This document shows positions 24,741 through 34,938 of a DNA stretch of 64,000 nucleotides, one piece after another. This stretch comes from Dyadobacter fermentans DSM 18053 (GTDB lineage: Bacteria > Bacteroidota > Bacteroidia > Cytophagales > Spirosomataceae): the NCBI RefSeq assembly GCF_000023125.1, contig NC_013037.1, forward strand, positions 2,604,001-2,668,000, read 5' to 3'. The position numbers and the translations under genes are program-made. Position 1 is the stretch's first letter. The number at the start of each line of letters is the position of its first letter. Under the pieces are notes generated by a model. The model did no database searches. It worked only from the letters and a program-made list of their open reading frames with translations, and had not been told where the DNA came from.

Positions 24741-26438
24741 CTATTTTTGATTCGGCGCGCCTTTCAGCGAAGCCAGCGTGTCGTGGTTGTTTTTGGGATT
24801 TTTCCAGTCCATTTTCTTCTTCGGATCAATGCCGTTGATGAACTTCTCGATGTTGGAATACCCGTCGCCGCTCATGTCTTTCCGCGCGTCCGATGGATCG
24901 TTCGGGTTGAGGCCGTATTTCGTTTCCCAGTCATTCGGCATGCCGTCGTCGTCCGAGTCCGCGTAAGGCGTGCCCTTGTATTCAGGGTAACCTCCTACCT
25001 GCGAGATGTCTGTGATAATGCCGTTTTTGTAAGAATCGATCGGCAGGCGGCGGTGTTCGAATTGCTTCTCCGGCAATTTTACGTTATCCAGCGGATTGAT
25101 CTTTCCTGTACGTACCTGCGTGGTCACGCGCGCATCCACGGGGTCGCGGCGCGGGAGCGTGGCACCTGCATTCGCGATCACGTAATCGAACGACTCCTTA
25201 GCGCTCATGATCGGGAATGCCGGCATCGGCAGCGGCTCATGCCAGCGGATGTTGTCGGTGTATTTGCCGGCATCGGGCCGGTCTTCCACCTGCACACCAC
25301 CGGCCCAGTTGTTTTTGGTGACCTTGTCGTGGCCCTCCACGATGTTGCCATTCACGTAGGCACGACCGTACACCTGGTATTTCAGCTTGCTGCGGCCTGC
25401 TTCCGGTTTCAGGATGCGGTAGCCGATCGGTTCGTTTTTGGGTGTTTCGGGACCGGGCTTGAAGTAGTTGTTCACAATGTTGTACATCGCGCGGTAGTCG
25501 CCGCCATCTATCGATCGGTGCACCCAGTTGAACACCACATTGTTTACAAAATTAAATATCCCGTACCAGCCGATCGACGGGTTACGGCCCGCATTGTTGG
25601 CCCAGAGGTTGCGCATGAATGTGCAGTTCTCGCCGCCCAGCGTGCTGCCGAAGGAGTGGTTCCAGGTATCGAGTGTTTCGGAAAATATCGAATTCTGAAT
25701 GGTAATGTTGACAGTCGGGAGTTTTTGTTCCTGCGCGCCGGTGCTGTCGTTGTACATATGGCGGTACATCGACATGTTTTCGTCCAGCCCCCAGCTCGCC
25801 GACACGTGGTCGATCATGATATTGCCGATCGGGTTGCCGCCGATGGAATCGTCGCGGCGGCCTACGAATGTCTCTCCGCGGCGGAAACGCATGTGCCGGA
25901 TCACGACGTCGTGCGTATTGATCCACACGCTTTCGCCCGCCACGCACACGCCGTCGCCGGGGGCCGTCTGGCCAGCAATGGTTATGTAAGGCGCGCGGAT
26001 GATGAGCGGCGTTTTCAAACGGATAATACCCGCCACGTTGAAGACGATAATGCGTGCACCACCCTGCTCACAGGCATCCCGTAAGGTACCGGGACCGCTG
26101 TCCGCCAGGCTTTTTACCACATACACCTTACCTCCCCGGCCGCCGAAACTGAATGCCCCACCGCCCTCGGCGCCCGGAAACGCGGGAATGTCCGACTGCG
26201 GCAGATCCACCGGCCGTGCCGCCCAGGGAATGTAGGGCTTGCCCTTTTTAGCCTCCGCTTCGATGATCGGCAATGCCTTCTGCCACGCGATTTCCGACTT
26301 GCGTTCGGCCTCAGCGAGGAGCGAATCGCTTGTTTTCTTCGCTGCCGAAGGGATTTTCGGGTACTGCGCGAATGCGGCGGAGCCGAATAAAAGGCCGGCT
26401 AATGCCAGTTGGAGTGAATGTTTGGGGATAGGATTCAT
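24741..26438 (-). CDS. Secreted PL1-type pectate lyase with C-terminal calcium-binding repeats
   Basis: 565 residues with a signal peptide (LALAGLLFGSAAFAQYPKIP). After an about 75-residue helical linker comes the lyase domain: FPGAEGGGAFSFGGRGGKVY, TLRDACEQGGARIIVFNVAG, ITIAGQTAPGDGV, VVIRHMRFRRGE, and DHVSASWGLDENMSMYR, the right-handed beta-helix order of PL1/PL9-like enzymes. The C-terminus (about 490-535) has DSDDDGMPNDWETKYGLNPN and DMSGDGYSNIEKFI, type-3-repeat/dockerin-like calcium loops. It cleaves de-esterified homogalacturonan by beta-elimination if typical. It is the gene that best fixes the locus as pectin-directed. It follows SusD by 25 bp. Confidence 0.9.
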   Translation of the reverse strand: MNPIPKHSLQLALAGLLFGSAAFAQYPKIPSAAKKTSDSLLAEAERKSEIAWQKALPIIEAEAKKGKPYIPWAARPVDLPQSDIPAFPGAEGGGAFSFGGRGGKVYVVKSLADSGPGTLRDACEQGGARIIVFNVAGIIRLKTPLIIRAPYITIAGQTAPGDGVCVAGESVWINTHDVVIRHMRFRRGETFVGRRDDSIGGNPIGNIMIDHVSASWGLDENMSMYRHMYNDSTGAQEQKLPTVNITIQNSIFSETLDTWNHSFGSTLGGENCTFMRNLWANNAGRNPSIGWYGIFNFVNNVVFNWVHRSIDGGDYRAMYNIVNNYFKPGPETPKNEPIGYRILKPEAGRSKLKYQVYGRAYVNGNIVEGHDKVTKNNWAGGVQVEDRPDAGKYTDNIRWHEPLPMPAFPIMSAKESFDYVIANAGATLPRRDPVDARVTTQVRTGKINPLDNVKLPEKQFEHRRLPIDSYKNGIITDISQVGGYPEYKGTPYADSDDDGMPNDWETKYGLNPNDPSDARKDMSGDGYSNIEKFINGIDPKKKMDWKNPKNNHDTLASLKGAPNQK

Positions 26439-26463
26439 TTGTGTATGCTTTGATTTAAAAAAC

Positions 26464-28212
26464 TTATTTCAACGGATCGAATGTGCCGGATGGCCAGCCT
26501 ATGTTTTGTTCGAGCCTTGGGTTATTCGTCAATGCCTGCTGCGGGATGGCGAAGAAGTAGTACTCCGGCTTCCAGTTCACCAAAAACTTAGTATCCAGCT
26601 TTTTAGGTACAATTTCGAAGTAGTTTTTGTAAACAGAATCGAGGTTCATGCCGTCGCGGCGGGTTGCAAAATCTTCCGGTGCATTGGCTTTCAGGTTGAT
26701 GGTGACGCCGTTGCGGCTTTTGCCATTGAGCAATGTTTCAAATTTTTTCCAGCGGCGCAGGTCGTAAAAACGCTTGCCTTCGAAGGCGAGCTCCACCTGG
26801 CGTTCGTGCAGAATGGCTTCGAACATTTGCGCACGGGTCATCTTGGGATTTAAACCGTAGTAGCCATCCGCGCCCGGCTCGATGCCGGCGCGTTTGCGGA
26901 GCTCGGTAAGCTGGGTATAGGCTTCGTCGAGCCTGTTCACGCCGCACGCCGCTTCGGCGAAATTAAGCATTACTTCGGCATACCGCATCTCGATCCAGTC
27001 GGTACCGGCGTTCGCAACCGCGCCTGCTGCCAGGTTCGGGTCGATGGCCTTGCGGACGTAGAAGCCCGTGTTGGTCGCTTTTTGCTCGATCGTTTTGTTG
27101 TTCACAAAATAGGTCCATAAGCGGTAGTTCGGATTGCCGTTAATGGTCCAGGTCGCGCCGTTGAATGCGATGGTCTGGTTAAAGCGCGGGTCGCGGTTTT
27201 TGTAGAACAGTTGCGCATCGTAGCCCGAGCCCTTTTCTTCGATATTCTTGCCGTTTTTCATCGGAAATGCCTGTACTACTTCCCAGGTCGGCTGGTTGGA
27301 ACCGCCGGCCGTACCGAGGTAAGAAGGCCGCGTATTGTTGTCCCAGGTCATATTTTTGTTGATCTGGTCGCCTACCTTGTTGTTGTAGCACGTCACCCAC
27401 ACGGCTTCGGGATTATTCACTTCCTGGAACCACAGGTCACTAAAACTGCTATGCAGCTTGAAACCGTTCGCCGACAGGACCTCCATGGCCTTTTTGTTGG
27501 CATCGTATGCGGCCTGCCAGCGTTCGGGAAGGTCGCTCGGGTTATGCTGCGGGCTGGCATAATGCAGGAGAATGCGCCCTTTGAAGCCCGCCGCGGCACC
27601 GCTGGTAATGCGGCCCCAGTCGTTGGTATTGCTCCACCGGCCCGGCAGGTTGGCAATGCTGAAATCCAGGTCTTTCACGATCAGCGCCACGCTTTCGGAC
27701 GTGCTGCTGCGCGGGATGGCCGCTTCTTCCTTGGCCTCCTCGCCTACGCCTTCCAGCGGCGCGAGCACCATTGGCACACCGCCGTAGAGCTGCACCAGGT
27801 CCCAGTAACGAAATGCGCGGAAGAACGTTACCTGCGCCATCAGGCGGTTTTTAACGTCTTCACTCAGCCCGCCTGTTGGCAGCTTGGCCAGGAATTGGTT
27901 GATCGAACGGAGCTTGCCGTAGTTGTTGGTCGCATTCACACCGATCCCGAAATCCTGCACGGTGTTCACCTGTACAGTGCCTTCGAAAAACCGGCTTTCG
28001 CCTCCGATCTCGTCGGTACATTTCAGGAAGTCGCCGGTGGGCCAGGTGGGCAGGTTTTGGTCGTATACGTAATCCACATAGCCTTTGGCTAGGAGCGTGT
28101 CGTTGAAAACCTGCTCTTCATTGAATGCGGAAAGGTCTGTTTTATCGAGCACGTTTTCGCAGCTTGTCAATGCAAGGCCGAGAAGTGCTGCTATTATCCA
28201 ATGCTTTTTCAT
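26464..28212 (-). CDS. SusD/RagB-family glycan-binding lipoprotein
   Basis: 582 residues; lipobox in IIAALLGLALTSCENVLDKT (Cys 18). SusD landmarks are RLMAQVTFFRAFRYWDLVQL, YGGVPMVLAPLEG, and the C-terminal HERQVELAFEGKRFYDLRRW. Only 14 bp separate it from SusC. Binding partner and receptor for the second transporter; pectic substrate inferred from the pectate lyase 25 bp downstream. Confidence 0.96.
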   Translation of the reverse strand: MKKHWIIAALLGLALTSCENVLDKTDLSAFNEEQVFNDTLLAKGYVDYVYDQNLPTWPTGDFLKCTDEIGGESRFFEGTVQVNTVQDFGIGVNATNNYGKLRSINQFLAKLPTGGLSEDVKNRLMAQVTFFRAFRYWDLVQLYGGVPMVLAPLEGVGEEAKEEAAIPRSSTSESVALIVKDLDFSIANLPGRWSNTNDWGRITSGAAAGFKGRILLHYASPQHNPSDLPERWQAAYDANKKAMEVLSANGFKLHSSFSDLWFQEVNNPEAVWVTCYNNKVGDQINKNMTWDNNTRPSYLGTAGGSNQPTWEVVQAFPMKNGKNIEEKGSGYDAQLFYKNRDPRFNQTIAFNGATWTINGNPNYRLWTYFVNNKTIEQKATNTGFYVRKAIDPNLAAGAVANAGTDWIEMRYAEVMLNFAEAACGVNRLDEAYTQLTELRKRAGIEPGADGYYGLNPKMTRAQMFEAILHERQVELAFEGKRFYDLRRWKKFETLLNGKSRNGVTINLKANAPEDFATRRDGMNLDSVYKNYFEIVPKKLDTKFLVNWKPEYYFFAIPQQALTNNPRLEQNIGWPSGTFDPLK

Positions 28213-28226
28213 CGCTGTACCGATTT

Positions 28227-31200
28227 TTAGAGTGTAAGGTTTAATCCCAATGACCAGGTGCGCATTTGCGGGTACACATTGTAATCGCCCGAAGCTGCCT
28301 TATAGTCGTAAGGATTGAAGAATGTGATCGGGTTCATACCCACGCCGATGATCCGGGCAGAGCTGATCCCCAGCTTTTTTGCTACGTTCTGGTTCAGTTG
28401 GTACGACAAGTTCAGGCTACGCATGTTGAATGCGAATGCGCTGCGGAACCAGAATGCCGAGTTGATCGAGTACGTTTCTTCATAGAAAGGATCGGGATAT
28501 TTGGCATTCGGGTTTTCGGGCGTATAGTGATCGGCCCAGAAAACGGGGCGGGAAATATCCTTCCCTGCTTTTTTGCGCGCATCACCATCCACAAGTCCCT
28601 GCCCGCCGAACGATCCGGCCGTCACCACATCCACTCTGAAACCTTTAAACCCTAATCCGAACGACAGACCAAATGTGTAATGGTTATTCTGCTTGTTTGT
28701 TAGAAACTCCTGGTCGTCCTCGGTAATTTTGCCATCCGGGGCTGCATAGCTGCCGTCGGTCTGGCGTGGGCCGCGGATATCCTGGTAATAGAGCATGCCC
28801 GGTTTCGGTGCGTACCCCATGATCGTGTAGTCGGGGTTGGTTTCGAGGAAGCGGTCCACCTCTTCCTGCGTGCGGAACATGCCCAGGTAGCGGTAGCCCT
28901 GCACGCCGCGGTCGCTCGACCGGCCCGTAGGATCGAGCCAGGTGCCGCGGTTGGTAGCGGCCACGTCCACAAGAACATTCTTATTGTCGCTCCAAGCGAG
29001 GAATGCGCCGATGTTATAGTCGATGTTTTTTCCAATGCGGTCGCTCCACCCGGTCGCGAATTCCAGACCGAACGAGTTTACCGTCTCGAAATTCTCTGCC
29101 GGCATCACCGAACCGATCGTCAGCGGCACGGACGATGCCATGGTCGTCAGCAAGTTGTAGCCATGATCGTGGTACGCATCGATAGTCGTCGTAAGGCGGT
29201 TGTTGAGGAATGCCGCGTCGATACCGAAGTTTTTCTTGGTAACATCGTCCCAGCGGCCATAGTAGTTAGGCAGTTTTTCGAGCTTGATACCCACCGTGCG
29301 GTCGCTGTTGCCGCCAAACACAGCGCCGTTCGAAGCTTGCGGCGTGTAGCGCTGCATCCATTGCCAGGCCGCCGTGCGATCGCCGCCGAGGAAACCGATG
29401 GACGCACGCAGTTTCAGGTTGTTGATGAAGGGTAATTTTTCACGGAAAAAGCGCTCTTCGGACATGACCCAGCCAGCAGAAAGCTGCGGGAATGTACCCC
29501 AGCGATATTCCGGCGCAAATTTCGTGGATGCATCGCGGCGGAATGATACTTCAAACAGGTAGCGGTCGGCAAAAGAGTAGTTCAAACGTCCCACATAAGA
29601 AAGGATACCGCTCTCGTTGGCCGCATTCGGACCAATGTCCTTCGCACCGAATGCCGACATCAGATAGTCGTTCCCCCCTTCGAAAATGCCCTCTTTCATG
29701 GTGGCAATGCTCTCCGTATAAATCTCCGACTGCTCCACAAGTGCCAGCGCACTCACCGAATGGCGGCCAAAATCGCGGGCGTAGCTGAGGTTAAAGTTCA
29801 GCTGGTAGCCGTCGGTATACCCAGGATTGAAGCGCAAGCGGTCGCCGTTGTTGAGGCGTGTGGGCGCATTGGGCGTGCCGCCATAAATGTGCCGGTTGTC
29901 GCCCAGCATCGAGAAACCGTAGGTTTTGTAATAAGTACCAAACTGCTTGCCCCAGTCGTTGCCGAGGTTCTTGTTGTACACGGTGCGGAGTTTGAGGCCG
30001 GGTACAAATGGCACATTGTATTCCAGGTATGCATTCACATTCAGCACCACATTGCGGGCGCGGGTGTAGTTGTTGAGCTTTTGCGCTTCGAAGAAATGGA
30101 AGCCGGTAGTTCCCGAGCCGCCCGGCAGCAGAACCGGCAGGCCGTCCACATAAGGCGGGATGAACTGGGGTGTGTTCAAAAGGTTGGTGACGTCCTTCTC
30201 CACGTTCTCGCCGCCTTGTTTGAGGTAAAACAGCTTGTTGTCGGACAGGTTACCGCTCACGCCTAGACCTACCTTAATATGCTTGGTCACATTCACGTCC
30301 GTGCTGGCGCGGAAGTTCCATTTTTTGTAGCTGATGTTATCGACATTCCCGTTCTGATAAAAATAGGTAGCGCCGGCAAAGAATGTGGCCCGCTCGGTAC
30401 CGCCGCTGATGTTCACCGCGTGGCGGGTATTGAGCGAAGGTTTCCAGGCCATATCGAACCAGTTATAGTTGTTTTTTCTGAAATGCTCCAGTTCATCCGC
30501 CGAGTAATATTCGGGATCGTTCGGGGCGAGACCGCGGCTGCGGTTGAAATCGTTCAGATACGTGGCGAGCTGCACGCCGTCCATCATTTTGGAGCGGTAC
30601 GAGGCGTCGGACACACCTACGGTGGTGGTGTAGTTGACGGTAGGCTTACCCGCTTTCCCGCGTTTGGTACGCACTACCACCACGCCCAATGCCGCCCGAG
30701 CGCCGTAAACTGCGGCTGCACCGTCTTTCAGGATGGAAAGGTTTTCGATTTCGGAAGCATCGAGCAACTGAAAATCAGCCTCGGAGCGGATCACGTCGTC
30801 TATAATATAAAGCGGTGAGTTGCTGCCGCCGTCTTTGGAAGCCTTCGTCGGGTTACGGATCGTGATCGACGCCGGTGCTCCGGGGCGGGCGGTACCGCCG
30901 CTGACATTTACACCCGGCAGCTTGCCCACCAATGCGGACGAGATGTCGCCCACGGGCAATTCGTCGAGTTCCTTCATTTTAACGGTCGCCACGGCGCCGG
31001 TGAGGTGCGAGCGCTTTTGCTCGCCGTAACCTACCACCACCACATCTTCGAGCGCCTTCACGTCCGGTTCGAGCACCACCGTGAGCGAGCCGCGGTTAGC
31101 CACTTCGATCTCCTGTTTCACAAAACCTACATAGCTGATAATCACCTTCGCGCCGCTTTCCGGCACATTCAACGTAAACTTTCCCTCGACATCAGTGGCC

Positions 31201-31355
31201 GTTCCCGAGTTGGTACCCGAAACCAGGATCGAAACGCCAGGCATCGGTTCCTTCGAGACGCCATCGATCACAACCCCTTTCAGTACGCGGTTCTGCGCAT
31301 GAGCAGCCAAAGCCGCCAGCAGCAGGGTGAAGATGAGTAGAAGTGGTTTTCTCAT
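28227..31355 (-). CDS. SusC/RagA-family TonB-dependent outer-membrane transporter
   Basis: 1,042 residues: signal peptide (MRKPLLLIFTLLLAALAAHA), CarboxypepD_reg-like domain (RVLKGVVIDGVSKEPMPGVS), TonB-box/plug region (LEDVVVVGYGEQKRSHLTGA; ENLSILKDGAAAVYGARAAL), and a barrel ending QMRTWSLGLNLTL. As with the other SusC there is no STN domain. In the plug the usual SAAIYGSRG is replaced by AAAVYGARA. It is the first gene of the eight-gene leftward pectin locus. Confidence 0.96.
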   Translation of the reverse strand: MRKPLLLIFTLLLAALAAHAQNRVLKGVVIDGVSKEPMPGVSILVSGTNSGTATDVEGKFTLNVPESGAKVIISYVGFVKQEIEVANRGSLTVVLEPDVKALEDVVVVGYGEQKRSHLTGAVATVKMKELDELPVGDISSALVGKLPGVNVSGGTARPGAPASITIRNPTKASKDGGSNSPLYIIDDVIRSEADFQLLDASEIENLSILKDGAAAVYGARAALGVVVVRTKRGKAGKPTVNYTTTVGVSDASYRSKMMDGVQLATYLNDFNRSRGLAPNDPEYYSADELEHFRKNNYNWFDMAWKPSLNTRHAVNISGGTERATFFAGATYFYQNGNVDNISYKKWNFRASTDVNVTKHIKVGLGVSGNLSDNKLFYLKQGGENVEKDVTNLLNTPQFIPPYVDGLPVLLPGGSGTTGFHFFEAQKLNNYTRARNVVLNVNAYLEYNVPFVPGLKLRTVYNKNLGNDWGKQFGTYYKTYGFSMLGDNRHIYGGTPNAPTRLNNGDRLRFNPGYTDGYQLNFNLSYARDFGRHSVSALALVEQSEIYTESIATMKEGIFEGGNDYLMSAFGAKDIGPNAANESGILSYVGRLNYSFADRYLFEVSFRRDASTKFAPEYRWGTFPQLSAGWVMSEERFFREKLPFINNLKLRASIGFLGGDRTAAWQWMQRYTPQASNGAVFGGNSDRTVGIKLEKLPNYYGRWDDVTKKNFGIDAAFLNNRLTTTIDAYHDHGYNLLTTMASSVPLTIGSVMPAENFETVNSFGLEFATGWSDRIGKNIDYNIGAFLAWSDNKNVLVDVAATNRGTWLDPTGRSSDRGVQGYRYLGMFRTQEEVDRFLETNPDYTIMGYAPKPGMLYYQDIRGPRQTDGSYAAPDGKITEDDQEFLTNKQNNHYTFGLSFGLGFKGFRVDVVTAGSFGGQGLVDGDARKKAGKDISRPVFWADHYTPENPNAKYPDPFYEETYSINSAFWFRSAFAFNMRSLNLSYQLNQNVAKKLGISSARIIGVGMNPITFFNPYDYKAASGDYNVYPQMRTWSLGLNLTL

Positions 31356-31712
31356 GTAATTGAGTCATTTAGAATATAACTATTTCAAGACAATGGCCGG
31401 TTTTCATTGATAAAGTCCAATTGAAACCACGATCAAGTCTATTTGCGCCCTACGATTCCCCCAAACATTTTGCCGAATTTATTTCTGCACACGATACCGG
31501 GAACGTTTGCAGAGGGTCGCAGAAGTGCTACACCCAACTAGGTTAGTGTAAAATCGACACATTTTCGATTATTTGTTTTTATACAGTAATACCAAGTAAA
31601 ACGAAATCACTATTGCACTATTCGAATAATAATCTTAGAAAAAAGGTGCGCCGCTTTCCTTGTTGCGACACACCTTCCAGACCGATCGGGCAACTTTCGG
31701 CCCGCCGGGAAT
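31356..31712. other. 357-bp intergenic region: SusC promoter side plus phosphatase terminator
   Basis: No coding potential seen. The right end holds the intrinsic terminator of the phosphatase gene (31639-31676). The left about 280 bp must carry the promoter of the second SusC locus. I find no TAnnTTTG match on the minus strand. A half-site resembling the GntR palindrome (minus-strand TTGGTAT near 31590) is present but the second half is missing. Confidence 0.5.
31639..31676 (-). terminator. Intrinsic terminator of the metallophosphoesterase gene
   Basis: On the minus strand AAGGTGTGTCGC pairs with GCGGCGCACCTT over 12 bp, two of them G-U, followed by TTTTTT. The G-U pairs only form in the minus-strand transcript, so the direction is clear. 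It lies 37 bp past the stop at 31713. Confidence 0.85.
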
Positions 31713-34700
31713 TTACTTTTTGATGATTTTATACCGGACCACTTTTTCTTCGTCCCAGGCAACGAGTATCAGCATTCCCAAGGGCAAAGCCGAAATGTCC
31801 AGCTCGCTCACGATCCCCGGCTGTTCCTCCTTGCGGTACAAAACGCCTTTTTGATCACTCACATACAATTTATTGTAAACCAATGGCTTATCCAGGTAAA
31901 CTATGGGACCTTCCGAAGGATTGGGGTACAAAGTGGTGGCCGGCCCGGATAACAGCGCTTCGGTAATGCCCGTCCGCACAGGCGAGGTAAGTACATCCGG
32001 ACTGAGCACAATTTCCATATCGAAATAAGCATCTGAGCTAGTGGCGCTGTTTTGGTGGAGCTCCACGGCGATGATGTTGAGGCCCGGCCTAAGGTACTGG
32101 TTATCGTTTGGCACCACAATCGTGTACCATTGATGCTCCTGTGCCGCCGCGTTGGACGCAAAAGTAGCGTCCGTAATGGCCCCCGCCGGCATATTCGCGT
32201 CGCGAGGGAGCAGCTCCTTGCCATTGATGTAGATGATCACGCCGTCGTCGCGCCGGTAGCTGATCATTACCGACTTGAAGAATGAGTCATAACCCCAGTA
32301 GTTGAACAATGCCCTGCGGAAATAGGTGGTCGTCCAGCGCGTAGTGCAAGGCGTGAACTGGCAACCGGGAATGAAACGGGCGCCGTCTTCATCGGCTTCG
32401 TAGCAGTTCCGCTCCGACTGGCAGGCTGGTAGCACCCGCTTTTCACCGTCTTCTCCGCCCGGTGAGTAGCCTAGCGGGGCCCCACCCTCTTCCCAGGCCG
32501 AGAGGTCGTAATACCGGTCGACGGCAAAGCTGGCATCCTTCCAGGTGTAAACGCCCTTCTCGGGGGGAACGCCTTTGGCCATGTACGACCAGCGGTCGCC
32601 CGCCCGCAGCACGGTGATCGCTCCCGCCGGGTTGATCCAGCCGCCCTGGCCGCCTATGCCGCCGCTACCAGCCAGTTTCCCCACCACGATCTCGCCGTAA
32701 AACGAATCCGTCCGGGGATAAAATCCGCCCTTGCCCAGGAAGCCGGCCTTCCATTGGTTGAGCGAGGGAACGAACGATCCTTCGTAGATCCACAAACCAT
32801 TCTGATTGTAGGTCAGGGCGCCGGGCAATGCGCTATGGCTCCCGCTTCGCGGATCGGGGTCGTAAGTGGTGGTACCGGTTTGGTTAATCTTATAAAATTT
32901 GAGCATCTGGCCGTGGACCTGGTCGTCGAGGTTGGTCGAGCTGAGCGACACTTCATCGGCAAATTTGAAATAATGCCGCACCGTCACCTGGTTGTTTCCG
33001 GTGAGCTCCACGGCCGGTTTCACCGTCCAGTAGCGGTTCATTACCCGCCAGCCTGAGCTGAAAGTCCGCATTTGCGAAGCTCTTACGTAATTCCCGGGAT
33101 AGAATGCGCCCACATTGGTGCGGCCCGGCGCCCCTACGAGCTTCACCTCAAACGGCGCCACCCCTACCTTTCCGATGTTGGTGCCGTGCCGGTTGATGGA
33201 GAGCAGCAGATTGGCTTTGTTATCCAGGTAATGGGTAAAACTTCTGTTAGGTCCGAGGTCCTCCGTGCATTCGCAGGTGGCTATACGCGCCGTTCCGTCG
33301 GTGACAGGAACTGTGAAATTATCCAGGTCTTTATAGATCACAAATTCATCAAGCACCTTCTTGTTGGCACCGATATACCGGGCGATGAGCTTTTTGTTTT
33401 CCACCTCTACATACACCGAGCCGCCCGTGGTGGAGGCCATGTACATGACCGAGTCGATGAGCGGGCGGTTGCGCTGGAAATACTCCCCGCGTCCGCCTCC
33501 GCCGTTCACGACGTGGATAATGCCTTCGTTGGTAGCTGAGCCGCTCGTTTTGTAGTAGAAACAGGAATTAGGCGTGCCGTCGTACTTCCCGCTCGATTTG
33601 GCATTGCTGCCATCCGCGGGGTTATGGATTACCTTCCGGAACGTGGTGGAGCCTTCGTAATGCCCGCGCATCAGCCGCGAACGCTCATAGTTGTGGCTGT
33701 GGCCGGTAAAGAGCAGATCCACCTTATAGGTATCCAGCAGCGGCACCAGGTTGCGGCGGATGGCGGCAAGTTCCGGCTCCGAATCGGAATTGTGCGTTCC
33801 GCCCGTGTACGGGGGCATATGCGTGAACACGATGATCCAGTTGATCGCCGGATTGGCCCGCGCTTGCTGCAAATCGGCGATCAGCCATTTGTGCTGAACG
33901 CTTTCGGGGGCCAGTATGCTGGCGTCGGTATCACCGGCTTTCTCAAAACCATACGAATCCAGGCTGATGAAATGGATATTGCTGTAATCAAACGAGTAAT
34001 ATTCTTCCTTGCCCGAAGGGACGCCGCCTGCCTCTCCGTTCTTAAAATTATCCACCACGCTGAAATAGTGGATCTGATGGGTGAGCCGGCTCGATGGCCC
34101 GCCGTCGCGGTAGTCGTGGTTGCCCGGGGTGGCGTAAAAGGGCGTCTGGCGGAATGCCCAGTCGTACCGGGCCCTGGTTTTATCGAAGATATTCTGCTGA
34201 AAATCATTGTCCGAGCCGATGTCGTAGGCATTGTCGCCCAGCCAGAGCCAAAGGTCCATCGGGCCGGTGTTGTTGAGCCGCATATATTCCTGGATAGCGT
34301 CGATGGTGCTGTCCTGGCGGGTGTTAAACTTTGTAGGCGGGTCGGTTCCGAAATCCCCCAGCACCCATATTTTGGTCTTTTTCTGAACTCCTTTTTTGGG
34401 AGGGGTCGTGAAGAAATGGTACTCGGTGGATTCGACCTTCCAGAATGGATCGTAAGCCTCCACCGAATAATAGTAACGGGTGTCGGATTCGAGGCCGGTG
34501 ATCTGCACCGAATGGTCGGTCACCGCGGCCGGCTCCCGCACTACCTTGTTGGTCCGGAAATCGGGATCGGTTGAATACATGACGGCCCCTTTGGAAGCGA
34601 TGGCCGTTCGCCAGCGGACGGTAATGCCTGCTGATACATAAGGCTTTCCGGGTTCATCTTGTTCTGGAATGGCCATTTGAAGGTAGGGGCCGCGTGTCAG

Positions 34701-34772
34701 TCCGGGGTTCTGTGCGGATGCGCCGATAGCACAAAAAACACACACGAATGTGAGAGTCAGAATTGTTTTCAT
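31713..34772 (-). CDS. T9SS-exported calcineurin-like/purple-acid-type phosphatase
   Basis: 1,019 residues from ATG 34772 (MKTILTLTFVCVFCAIGASA); an upstream in-frame ATG gives no signal peptide. A purple-acid-phosphatase-type fibronectin III domain (VRWRTAIASKGAVMYSTDPD) precedes a calcineurin-like phosphoesterase with WVLGDFGTD, WLWLGDNAYD, YATPGNHDYRD, IVFTHMPPY and LLFTGHSHNYERS, which supply the full metal-ligand set. Long beta-rich domains follow. The last about 75 residues are a type IX secretion sorting domain (TLYPNPSEGPIVYLD to VVRYKIIKK). It is a cell-surface or released phosphoesterase. It stands alone with its own terminator; phosphate acquisition is the likely role. Confidence 0.88.
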   Translation of the reverse strand: MKTILTLTFVCVFCAIGASAQNPGLTRGPYLQMAIPEQDEPGKPYVSAGITVRWRTAIASKGAVMYSTDPDFRTNKVVREPAAVTDHSVQITGLESDTRYYYSVEAYDPFWKVESTEYHFFTTPPKKGVQKKTKIWVLGDFGTDPPTKFNTRQDSTIDAIQEYMRLNNTGPMDLWLWLGDNAYDIGSDNDFQQNIFDKTRARYDWAFRQTPFYATPGNHDYRDGGPSSRLTHQIHYFSVVDNFKNGEAGGVPSGKEEYYSFDYSNIHFISLDSYGFEKAGDTDASILAPESVQHKWLIADLQQARANPAINWIIVFTHMPPYTGGTHNSDSEPELAAIRRNLVPLLDTYKVDLLFTGHSHNYERSRLMRGHYEGSTTFRKVIHNPADGSNAKSSGKYDGTPNSCFYYKTSGSATNEGIIHVVNGGGGRGEYFQRNRPLIDSVMYMASTTGGSVYVEVENKKLIARYIGANKKVLDEFVIYKDLDNFTVPVTDGTARIATCECTEDLGPNRSFTHYLDNKANLLLSINRHGTNIGKVGVAPFEVKLVGAPGRTNVGAFYPGNYVRASQMRTFSSGWRVMNRYWTVKPAVELTGNNQVTVRHYFKFADEVSLSSTNLDDQVHGQMLKFYKINQTGTTTYDPDPRSGSHSALPGALTYNQNGLWIYEGSFVPSLNQWKAGFLGKGGFYPRTDSFYGEIVVGKLAGSGGIGGQGGWINPAGAITVLRAGDRWSYMAKGVPPEKGVYTWKDASFAVDRYYDLSAWEEGGAPLGYSPGGEDGEKRVLPACQSERNCYEADEDGARFIPGCQFTPCTTRWTTTYFRRALFNYWGYDSFFKSVMISYRRDDGVIIYINGKELLPRDANMPAGAITDATFASNAAAQEHQWYTIVVPNDNQYLRPGLNIIAVELHQNSATSSDAYFDMEIVLSPDVLTSPVRTGITEALLSGPATTLYPNPSEGPIVYLDKPLVYNKLYVSDQKGVLYRKEEQPGIVSELDISALPLGMLILVAWDEEKVVRYKIIKK

Positions 34773-34938
34773 AGGCGGGATGTGAGAAGGTCTACAATAC
34801 GCATTACGAGCCGGAAAACCACGGCAGGAAGCATGAGAAAATTTAGGAGATTTTATGGAATTATACAAATTTTTATTGGTATATTTATATGTCACCTGTT
34901 TTGAATTAATTGTATTCCACCCCTAACTATCAAATCCT

